Shown here piece by piece: positions 1 to 5,999 of a stretch of DNA of 38,882 bases; positions within the stretch are counted from its first letter, which is position 1; each line of letters opens with the position of its first letter. This stretch comes from Mycobacterium sp. 1423905.2 (GTDB lineage Bacteria > Actinomycetota > Actinomycetes > Mycobacteriales > Mycobacteriaceae). The stretch lies in contig NZ_LZLE01000224.1 in the NCBI RefSeq assembly GCF_001673155.1, positions 1 through 38,882 of the forward strand, given 5' to 3'. A program made the translations under genes and the position numbers. The notes beneath the pieces are model-generated. The model was given only the letters and a program-made list of their open reading frames with translations. It searched no databases and was not told where the DNA came from.

Positions 1-73
1 CCCAGCGCCGGGAATCGCTGATCCACGAGCGGTATTCGAATCGGCCGGCCACCGTGCTCGTGCCTCGACTCAT
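1..73 (-). CDS. Sulfotransferase, N-terminal fragment (cut by window start)
   Basis: An open frame starts with ATG at 73 and runs off the left edge, giving 24 complete residues. A GAGG ribosome site lies just upstream of the ATG, in the short gap after the pks18 stop, so the start is well placed. The visible piece has a Tyr-Arg-Ser stretch followed by Ser-Asp-Ser-Arg-Arg-Trp, resembling the N-terminus of Rv1373, a PAPS-dependent glycolipid sulfotransferase of M. tuberculosis that likewise follows the type III PKS gene. The PAPS-binding motifs would lie outside the window. Seen: reading frame, ribosome site and short similarity. Inferred: the sulfotransferase identity, which rests mostly on gene order. 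Confidence 0.55.
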   Translation of the reverse strand, partial: MSRGTSTVAGRFEYRSWISDSRRW

Positions 74-78
74 CGCCC

Positions 79-1260
79 TCATCTGCCCACGATGTCGAAC
101 AACATGCCTTCGACGGTGACCCCGGGTGCGAACGCGAATGCCACACCGGTGGAGATCGGCCGGGCCGCAACCGCTTGAGCCACCATCAGTTCCAAGACGA
201 ACAGCAGTGAAACGCTGAGCATGTTGCCGAACCGGGTCAGCACATTCCAGCTGTGCGCGGCCCGCTCCGTCGCGATCCCCAGCGAGCGCACCGATTGCTC
301 GATGATCTTCGGCCCGCCCGGATGAATGGCCCACAGATCGATGTCTGACTTCTCTAACCCGTTGTCGTGCAACATGGTGGACACCACCGGCTCGACGCCG
401 CGGTAGATGTAGTCGGGCAGATTCGGCGAGAGCTCACAGGTGATGCCGTTGTGGTTGACGCCGAGCACAATGCCGTCCTCGGCGTCGTCGAGCAGATGGG
501 AGAAGCTGCTGCGGATCACCACCTTGCCCGGATCCAGCTTCTCCTGCACCTGGCTGGCACCGATCACGACGGCACCGCACCCGTCACCGAACAGGCTGTG
601 GATGACCACGTCGTTGATGTCGTCGGCGAAAACCGCGTTCACCGAGCTCAATTCGAGGCACACCACCATGGCCTTCATCGCAGGGTGCGAACGCACGTAA
701 TTGCTGGCCACCCGAATGGCGTTCATGGCGGCCGCGCATCCCATGAAGTTGACCACCACCCGGGACACCGAGCGGGGCAGGCCCAGGTGTTTGACCAGCG
801 CCGCATCCACGCCCGGAGCGATGAATCCGGTGCTGGTGACGAAGACGAGTAATCCGACTTCGTCCAGGCCGTAGGGAACGCCAGCCAGGGCGCGCTTGCT
901 GACCTCGACCGCCAACCCGACGGCGTGCTCGTAGAACAGGTCCATCCGTTCCCGGATGGTGCCCGGAGTGCGCCGGAACGCGTCGAACTCGGCGCCAGTC
1001 GGGTCCACCGCCATCTGCCGGGTGGAGATCCGTGTGTTCTGATATATCCGCGGAATGCGTTGCCGCTGTTCGGGTTCGACAAAGTATTCAGCGATGCGAC
1101 CGGCCGCCTCGGCCTGATCGACGATGCGCTGTGGCGAACCGGTGGCGATGCTTTCGATGACCGCCACGGTGGTGGGCGGCGCGGGCGGCAATTGGCTCAG
1201 GCCGTAGTGCTGGCCGTCGTCGGCTGGGCGGACGCCGCTGGTGTCGGTCGGGGTGCTCAT
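79..1260 (-). CDS. pks18: Type III polyketide synthase, Pks18-type alpha-pyrone synthase
   Basis: This 393-residue protein belongs to the chalcone/stilbene synthase superfamily. These cytosolic homodimers condense an acyl-CoA starter with malonyl-CoA units and cyclise the product. The catalytic triad falls at Cys175 (in NFMGCAAA), His313 (in AIHPGG) and Asn346 (in RFGNMLS). These are the numbers reported for M. tuberculosis Pks18, which makes long-chain alpha-pyrones, and the length matches as well, so orthology to Rv1372 is well supported. Its ATG overlaps the desaturase stop as ATGA, so the two are translationally coupled, and a sulfotransferase-like start follows 5 bases after its stop. 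The partners suggest that the polyketide, or its fatty acyl starter, is oxidised and perhaps sulfated. The true starter and product are not visible from sequence. Confidence 0.93.
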   Translation of the reverse strand: MSTPTDTSGVRPADDGQHYGLSQLPPAPPTTVAVIESIATGSPQRIVDQAEAAGRIAEYFVEPEQRQRIPRIYQNTRISTRQMAVDPTGAEFDAFRRTPGTIRERMDLFYEHAVGLAVEVSKRALAGVPYGLDEVGLLVFVTSTGFIAPGVDAALVKHLGLPRSVSRVVVNFMGCAAAMNAIRVASNYVRSHPAMKAMVVCLELSSVNAVFADDINDVVIHSLFGDGCGAVVIGASQVQEKLDPGKVVIRSSFSHLLDDAEDGIVLGVNHNGITCELSPNLPDYIYRGVEPVVSTMLHDNGLEKSDIDLWAIHPGGPKIIEQSVRSLGIATERAAHSWNVLTRFGNMLSVSLLFVLELMVAQAVAARPISTGVAFAFAPGVTVEGMLFDIVGR

Positions 1261-2723
1261 ACCGACCCGATCCCGGCGAATCCCGAGGCAACGTAGTCAG
1301 CGCTGGCCTTCCACGCCGTCGGCGCGAGATGCTCACGCAACAAGCCCCAGTTGCGTTCCTTGGCCTGCCGCGACGGTGACAACAGGTAGGTGCGGCACAG
1401 CTTGGGCAGCCGGTCGGTGAGGAAACTCTTCGCCGGAAGCCACTCGACACCGGACTTGGCGGCTTCTTCGCGCAGCACATCTTCGGTGACAATGTTGGCG
1501 AATCCGCTGCGCTGGAAGGGCAGCACGTGATGGACCCGGTGCGAGCTCAGGCCGGCCGACAGAAAGCAGTCGAGGTAGCGATTGCCCACGACTTTCAAGT
1601 CGTTGGCGTGGATCACTTGGTCGACGCCCCAGTCTTCACCAGCCGGGTCGGGTTCGGCCTCGTCTTCGAACTCGTGGCTGGCCACCACCAGGAAAGTGCT
1701 GACCCACAGCGTCGCAACGAATTGCAGTGCCCAGGCCCAGAAGTCGCCGGCGGCCAGGAACACCACCATTTCGCCGAGCAGGAGCAACCGGACCGCCGTT
1801 GAGCCGAGGAAGTGCGGTAACGCATTGCGCCAACTCCCGTAACCCTCGGCGACACCCACCTTGCGGGTCATGTTCCACACGTCGGCGAGCCGGATGGCCA
1901 TCCCGCTGAGCAGGTGTCCGAGCTTGTGCAGTGTGTGGACGGGAATGCGGTAAAGCCGCGGTAGCCGCATCATCATCGTGAAGACGTTCTTCTTGATGTC
2001 GACGTCACTTTGCGTATACGGGTGATGCAGCAGGGTGTGTCCGTCGGCGACGACCAACGACAGCGCCACATAGTTCAGATCGAAGGCGTTGGCGAAGAAC
2101 CGGTTCATGCCCCGCTGCGCGCGGTGCAACGCGTAGTGGCCATACCCCACCAGCGAGCTGCGCAGCAAAACCATGCTGATGACGAACGCCCACAACGGCA
2201 TCCACCCCGGCTCGATCAATCGCACACCCTGTGTCGCGAAGTAACCGATGGCCAGCAGCACGACAACGACGTTGAAGAGGGTGTCCATCCGCCGAATCCT
2301 GGCGGCGAGCGCCGGCTCCTTCAGACGCTGCTTGACCCGGTGCATCAGGTCGTTGTGGTCGTCGAAGCGGTACTGCGGGGTGTCACGCCAGCTATTGAAG
2401 TCCTCCTTGAACAGGAAGGGCGGCGCGTTGTGTTTGGGGTGGATGTCTCGGGGAGTTGCCTCGCGGTCCAACGCGTATCGGCTTTCCAGCAGCCGCTCGA
2501 CCTTGGCCGGATCGCGATGGTAGGCCGCGATGATGGCGGTGATGTCGCGGTTCTTGGTGCGGCCGATGAAAAACGCGCCACCGGGATGCTTGGCGATCCA
2601 GTCGCTCAGATCGTAGGCCCGGCCGTTGTACACCCACACATCGGACAGCGGTGGCCCACCCGGGGGATGCCCGGGGCGTGGACCGGCGTCACGCTCCCGG
2701 ACTTCGGGAAGGTCATTGGTCAT
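1257..2723 (-). CDS. Cytochrome b5-fatty acid desaturase/hydroxylase fusion (Rv1371-like)
   Basis: The 488-residue membrane protein has an N-terminal cytochrome b5 domain (about residues 28-80) with the heme-ligand HPGG motif at 46-49 and a second candidate ligand at His69. A di-iron membrane desaturase domain follows. Histidine clusters are at 196-200 (GHYALH), 229-234 (HTLLHH), 350 and 395-399 (HRVHH), with hydrophobic segments near 150-166, 176-194 and 318-347. Such fusions desaturate or hydroxylate acyl chains using electrons passed through the fused heme domain. Length and order match M. tuberculosis Rv1371. A strong GGAGG site sits 7 bases before the ATG, and the gene overlaps pks18 by four bases. 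It may prepare or modify the acyl chain used by the PKS; whether it desaturates or hydroxylates cannot be told. Confidence 0.88.
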   Translation of the reverse strand: MTNDLPEVRERDAGPRPGHPPGGPPLSDVWVYNGRAYDLSDWIAKHPGGAFFIGRTKNRDITAIIAAYHRDPAKVERLLESRYALDREATPRDIHPKHNAPPFLFKEDFNSWRDTPQYRFDDHNDLMHRVKQRLKEPALAARIRRMDTLFNVVVVLLAIGYFATQGVRLIEPGWMPLWAFVISMVLLRSSLVGYGHYALHRAQRGMNRFFANAFDLNYVALSLVVADGHTLLHHPYTQSDVDIKKNVFTMMMRLPRLYRIPVHTLHKLGHLLSGMAIRLADVWNMTRKVGVAEGYGSWRNALPHFLGSTAVRLLLLGEMVVFLAAGDFWAWALQFVATLWVSTFLVVASHEFEDEAEPDPAGEDWGVDQVIHANDLKVVGNRYLDCFLSAGLSSHRVHHVLPFQRSGFANIVTEDVLREEAAKSGVEWLPAKSFLTDRLPKLCRTYLLSPSRQAKERNWGLLREHLAPTAWKASADYVASGFAGIGSV

Positions 2724-2820
2724 CGCAGTTCCTCCAGGTCTGATCGGGCGAAATCGGGCGCTGGCCGGCGTTTCCGGCTCGCTGGCTCAGATAGTGGTGC
2801 GGTGCCCTTGACGAGGCCTT

Positions 2821-2841
2821 GGAGGATTCTCAAGAATCTCC
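2821..2841. promoter_or_regulatory. Palindrome upstream of the desaturase-pks18 operon
   Basis: GATTCT and AGAATC face each other across a 2-base centre, flanked by GGA and TCC with one bulged G. That makes a 9-bp dyad about 100 bp upstream of the desaturase start, in a 225-bp gap. The size and position suit a dimeric regulator site, but no matching regulator is known and a -10 element was not recognised. Confidence 0.4.
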
Positions 2842-2882
2842 CGCTCCGCGATTTCGACGTTCGCCCGCGTCGATCGTGACGA

Positions 2883-2941
2883 GTGAACCGAAATGGGAAC
2901 CAGCCCAGAAAAATTCGAGCCGGTTCCCATTCCGGGTTCAC
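2883..2941 (-). terminator. Long hairpin 7 bases after the lprF stop
   Basis: A perfect 10-bp inverted repeat (AATGGGAACC at 2892-2901, its complement at 2922-2931) is extended outward, across one mismatch, by an 8-bp arm pair at 2883-2890 and 2933-2941 with one bulged G. The loop is 20 bases. It begins 7 bases past the lprF stop codon in the direction of transcription. No U-tract follows, as is common for mycobacterial terminators. It probably ends or stabilises the lprF transcript and separates it from the PKS operon. Confidence 0.6.
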
Positions 2942-2948
2942 ACTCGCA

Positions 2949-3830
2949 CTAGCCCGTCGGGTTGGGGATGGTGACCGGTGCACCCCAATTGGACAGCGTG
3001 ATGTTGACGTTGCCCTGGCCCTTGTTGATCACCATCTGCACCAGATTCGCCGCCGCACCGGGAGCCGGTGCCGGGGACGCGGGCGTGGAGATGGCCGGTG
3101 GGCCGGCGTTGACGTCGACGATCCACAGCGTGATCGGCAGCGTGCCGCCGCCTTTGCCGAGTTGCGGCACGATCGGGTCGATGATCGCGGCGTCGATGGT
3201 TCCCGACACCTTGACCGTCGCGATGCCGTTGACCGTCTCGTGCCCCTGAATGCTGGGGTTCTGCACCTGCCCCACCACGGCGCCGAGGCCGCGGTCCTTG
3301 TCCAGGATGATGCCCGGGTCGTAGATCCGCTCCGCCGGACCCACCGAGTTATAGGTGCCGTCTTTCTTGGTGTACATGGTCTTGTTGGAGACCAGGAAAT
3401 CGGTGTCCACGGCCGGGGTGTTGGGTTGCATCCGAACTTTGGCGCGGCCCACCGCTTGACCGTTGCCCTGCGGCTGGTTGGTCACGTCTGCATCAACGTT
3501 CTCGAACGGGAGATCCTGAAGGTTGATGACGTTGACCGTCACGTGGACGGAGTGCAGGGCTTTGGTTGCTTTGGAACTGTCCTGCAGGATCTGTTGGGCT
3601 TGCGGCGAAGGCGCCCCAGGCGTCCCGGAGCCGGCCGATGTGCCAGAGGTGGCGGACGAACCGGACGTTTGGGAGGTCTGAGAGCTGCCGGTGTTCGATT
3701 TCGATCCGCACCCGGCAATGACCGTTGCTAGCAGCGCAACGGCAAAGAGCACGATCATTGCCCCGGAGATCGGTGGTTGATGTGAGTGACGTCGGTGGAA
3801 GGTATGAACTGGGGAGATCAAGCCATTCAT
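2949..3830 (-). CDS. lprF: Lipoprotein LprF, LppX/LprAFG family
   Basis: The 293-residue protein has a signal peptide with a hydrophobic stretch at about 24-38 and a lipobox ending at Cys41 (VIAGC), followed by a Ser/Thr/Gly-rich linker. The rest is an LppX/LprG-type fold that forms a hydrophobic pocket. Family members carry acylated lipids or glycolipids across the mycobacterial envelope; LprF in M. tuberculosis is known for binding acylated glycolipids. The sequence agrees closely with Rv1368, including runs such as NQPQGNGQAVG and SNWGAPVTIPNP. The ATG at 3830 is preferred over upstream in-frame starts because AAAGG precedes it at good spacing and the N-terminus then matches LprF. It lies upstream of, and in the same direction as, the desaturase-PKS genes, separated from them by a hairpin, so it may export a product of that cluster. 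This role is inferred. Confidence 0.92.
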   Translation of the reverse strand: MNGLISPVHTFHRRHSHQPPISGAMIVLFAVALLATVIAGCGSKSNTGSSQTSQTSGSSATSGTSAGSGTPGAPSPQAQQILQDSSKATKALHSVHVTVNVINLQDLPFENVDADVTNQPQGNGQAVGRAKVRMQPNTPAVDTDFLVSNKTMYTKKDGTYNSVGPAERIYDPGIILDKDRGLGAVVGQVQNPSIQGHETVNGIATVKVSGTIDAAIIDPIVPQLGKGGGTLPITLWIVDVNAGPPAISTPASPAPAPGAAANLVQMVINKGQGNVNITLSNWGAPVTIPNPTG

Positions 3831-4166
3831 GGCCAGCCTTTGCTGAGTTGTCCGACCGGTGGTGGTCGGTAGCGGGTCGCTACGCTCGTCATACCGCATG
3901 GACGAAGCCCATGAGTGCGGCCCGTCCATGGTTGCGGGTCTTGGTGGCTGCACACCCGCACCCTGGTTCACCAGCAACGGCGTCACCGTCCTCGACGAGC
4001 CGCTGCGCTCTCAGCGTGTTCCCCAGATCGCATTTGCCGGAGAGCGCGACAGTAACATGCGCTTGGTACGCGGGAAACTGTTTCGAGCAACCCATGATCG
4101 GCGCATCGACGCCAGCCGGTTCGTCCGGGATGCTTCGTCGGGCGTGGAGAGGCTACCCTAAGCCGC
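3831..4166. other. 336-bp divergent intergenic region between lprF and the hydrolase gene
   Basis: This stretch separates lprF (leftward) from the beta-lactamase-fold gene (rightward). A 6-bp inverted repeat, CCGACC/GGTCGG at 3852-3869, lies 21 bases upstream of lprF and could form a 5' UTR hairpin or an operator. A rightward TACGCT at 3881-3886 resembles a mycobacterial -10 element and lies 11 bases before an ATG at 3898. The 87-codon frame starting there has weak third-position GC bias and was not accepted as a gene. A second -10-like element is listed separately. No other structure was recognised. Confidence 0.5.
4154..4166 (+). promoter_or_regulatory. Likely leaderless promoter -10 element
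   Basis: TACCCT (TANNNT pattern) at 4154-4159 is followed by 7 bases and then the GTG at 4167. Transcription would begin at or next to the start codon, giving a leaderless mRNA, which is frequent in mycobacteria. This fits the absence of a well-spaced ribosome site. No -35 element was assigned. Confidence 0.45.
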
Positions 4167-5372
4167 GTGAATCTCGACGGCAATCAGACGACCATCCGTG
4201 AGATTTGTGACGCCGGTTTGCTGTCGGGCGCGGTGACGGTGGTGTGGCAGCGCGGGGAAGTGTTGCAAGTGAACGAGATCGGCTACCGCGACATCGACGC
4301 CGGCCTGCCGATGCAACGCGACACGCTGTTCCGGATCGCGTCGATGACCAAACCGGTCACCGTCGCAGCGGCGATGAGTCTGGTCGACGACGGCAAGCTG
4401 GCGCTGAATGATCCGATCGCACGGTGGGCGCCCGAACTGGCCGACCTCAGAGTGCTTGACGACCAGGCCGGCCCGCTGGATCGCACGCACCCGGTTCGCC
4501 GGCCCATCCTGATCGAGGACCTGCTCACCCACACCAGCGGCCTGGCGTACGCCTTCTCGGTGTCGGGGCCGATCTCGCGGGCCTATATGCGCCTCCCCTT
4601 CAACCAGGGCTCCGACACCTGGCTGGCCGAGCTGGGCGCATTGCCGTTGGTGCACCAGCCCGGTGAGCGAGTGACCTACAGCCACGCCATCGACGTGCTG
4701 GGTGTCATCTTGTCGCGGATCGAGGGCAAGCCGTTCTATCAGGTGCTCGACGAGCGGGTGCTCGACCCGGCCGGCATGCCCGACACCGGTTTCTTCGTCG
4801 CCGGCGAAGCGCGCGCACGGGCGGCGACGATGTACCGCCTCGACGAGGACGACAAGTTGCGCCACGACGTCATGGGGCCGCCCCAAGTCAAGCCGCCGTC
4901 GTTCTGCAACGCCGGCGGCGGATTGTGGTCGACCGCCGACGACTACCTGCGATTCATCCGAATGTTGTTGGGCGACGGCTCCGTCGACGGCCACCGGGTG
5001 CTCTCCCCCGAGTCGGTGCGACTCATGCGCACCGACCGGCTCACCGACGAGCACAAGCGGCACAACTTCCTGGGCGCACCGTTCTGGGTGGGCCGCGGGT
5101 TCGGGCTTAACTTGTCGGTGGTGACCGATCCGGCCAAGGCCAGGCCGCTGTTCGGGCCAGGCGGGCTGGGAACGTTCAGCTGGCCGGGCGCCTACGGCAC
5201 CTGGTGGCAGGCAGATCCCAGCGCCGACTTGGTGCTGCTCTACCTGATCCAATTCTGTCCGGACCTGTCGGTGGACGCGGCCGCGGCTGTCGCCGGGAAC
5301 CCGGCGCTGGCCAAACTGCGGTCAGCGCAACCGAAGTTCGTCCGCCACACCTACCGCGCGCTCGGGCTGTGA
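4167..5372 (+). CDS. Beta-lactamase-fold serine hydrolase (EstB / class C-like)
   Basis: The 401-residue protein has the serine beta-lactamase/transpeptidase fold found in penicillin-binding proteins, class C beta-lactamases and EstB-type esterases. The nucleophile motif SMTK is at residues 59-62. The second motif is Tyr171-Ser-His rather than the usual Tyr-x-Asn, and the third region is a WPGAYG segment near 339-344. There is no signal peptide or transmembrane segment, so it is probably cytoplasmic and more likely an esterase than a cell-wall enzyme or antibiotic resistance enzyme. Its position beside lprF matches M. tuberculosis Rv1367c. The GTG start is supported by the adjacent -10-like element. 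Its stop overlaps the GTG of the following acetyltransferase, so the two are coupled. The substrate is unknown. Confidence 0.85.
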   Translation: MNLDGNQTTIREICDAGLLSGAVTVVWQRGEVLQVNEIGYRDIDAGLPMQRDTLFRIASMTKPVTVAAAMSLVDDGKLALNDPIARWAPELADLRVLDDQAGPLDRTHPVRRPILIEDLLTHTSGLAYAFSVSGPISRAYMRLPFNQGSDTWLAELGALPLVHQPGERVTYSHAIDVLGVILSRIEGKPFYQVLDERVLDPAGMPDTGFFVAGEARARAATMYRLDEDDKLRHDVMGPPQVKPPSFCNAGGGLWSTADDYLRFIRMLLGDGSVDGHRVLSPESVRLMRTDRLTDEHKRHNFLGAPFWVGRGFGLNLSVVTDPAKARPLFGPGGLGTFSWPGAYGTWWQADPSADLVLLYLIQFCPDLSVDAAAAVAGNPALAKLRSAQPKFVRHTYRALGL

Positions 5373-5908
5373 GCGACTTCCCGCCCGACCACATCAGCAG
5401 CGCGCGGCTGCTGCTGCGACCGCCGGCCCTCGAGGACGCCGACGCGATCTACGAGCGGATCGCCAGCGACCCCGAAGTCGCCCGGTTCCTCCTGTGGACC
5501 CCGCATCCCGACGTTGCCGAAACCCGGCGGGTCATCATCAACCAGCTGCTCAAGAACGACCGGGAACGCAATTGGGTGATCGCCCTGCGCAACAGCGGCG
5601 ACGTCGTCGGGTTGATCAGCTGCCGGCGCCTGGTGCCTCACTCGATCGAGATCGGATACTGCCTGAGCCGGCAATGGTGGGACAAAGGTGTGATGTCCGA
5701 GGCGCTCAACGCGCTGCTGGCCGAGTTGGCCAACGACCCCCGGCTGTTCCGCGTCTGGGCCACCTGCCACGTCGACAACGCGCGGTCCGCGCGTCTCCTA
5801 CAGCGGGCAGGGTTTGTCCTGGAAGGCCGGCTGGTCCGGCACGCCATCTACCCGACCATGGGTGTGGAACCGCACGACAGTCTGCTTTACGCCCGTATTC
5901 TGCGCTGA
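5369..5908 (+). CDS. GNAT N-acetyltransferase, RimJ/RimL-like
   Basis: The 179-residue protein has a full GNAT fold: an N-terminal substrate region beginning RLLLRPP, a central strand with IGYCLSRQWWDKGVM leading into the acetyl-CoA loop and helix, and the late motif DNARSARLLQRAGF typical of RimJ/RimL-type enzymes that acetylate protein N-termini or small amines. The GTG at 5369 is chosen because it overlaps the hydrolase stop (GTGA) and puts the conserved RLLLRPP near the N-terminus. A longer upstream frame exists but would lie inside the hydrolase gene. Co-transcription with the hydrolase is likely. The acceptor substrate cannot be deduced. A 91-bp convergent gap separates it from the oxidoreductase gene. 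Confidence 0.85.
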   Translation: MSDFPPDHISSARLLLRPPALEDADAIYERIASDPEVARFLLWTPHPDVAETRRVIINQLLKNDRERNWVIALRNSGDVVGLISCRRLVPHSIEIGYCLSRQWWDKGVMSEALNALLAELANDPRLFRVWATCHVDNARSARLLQRAGFVLEGRLVRHAIYPTMGVEPHDSLLYARILR

Positions 5909-5999
5909 GCGTCACCGGTGGGCATTGACCGTCACGTCTGGGCGGGCAAATCCGGCGACTCACCGCCGTGGTCGCACACCGGGCGCCGCCGGCTCACCC

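Noticed and set aside
3898..4161. 87-codon rightward frame after a TACGCT -10-like element in the lprF/hydrolase gap
   Set aside because: Third-position GC is only about 60-65 percent by eye, well below neighbouring genes, no homolog is recognised, and the following gene has its own -10-like element. A real small gene is still possible; ribosome profiling would decide.
5204..5368. Upstream extension of the acetyltransferase frame
   Set aside because: It lies inside the hydrolase coding region in another frame, is Arg/Pro/Gly-rich, and the GTGA overlap gives a better start.
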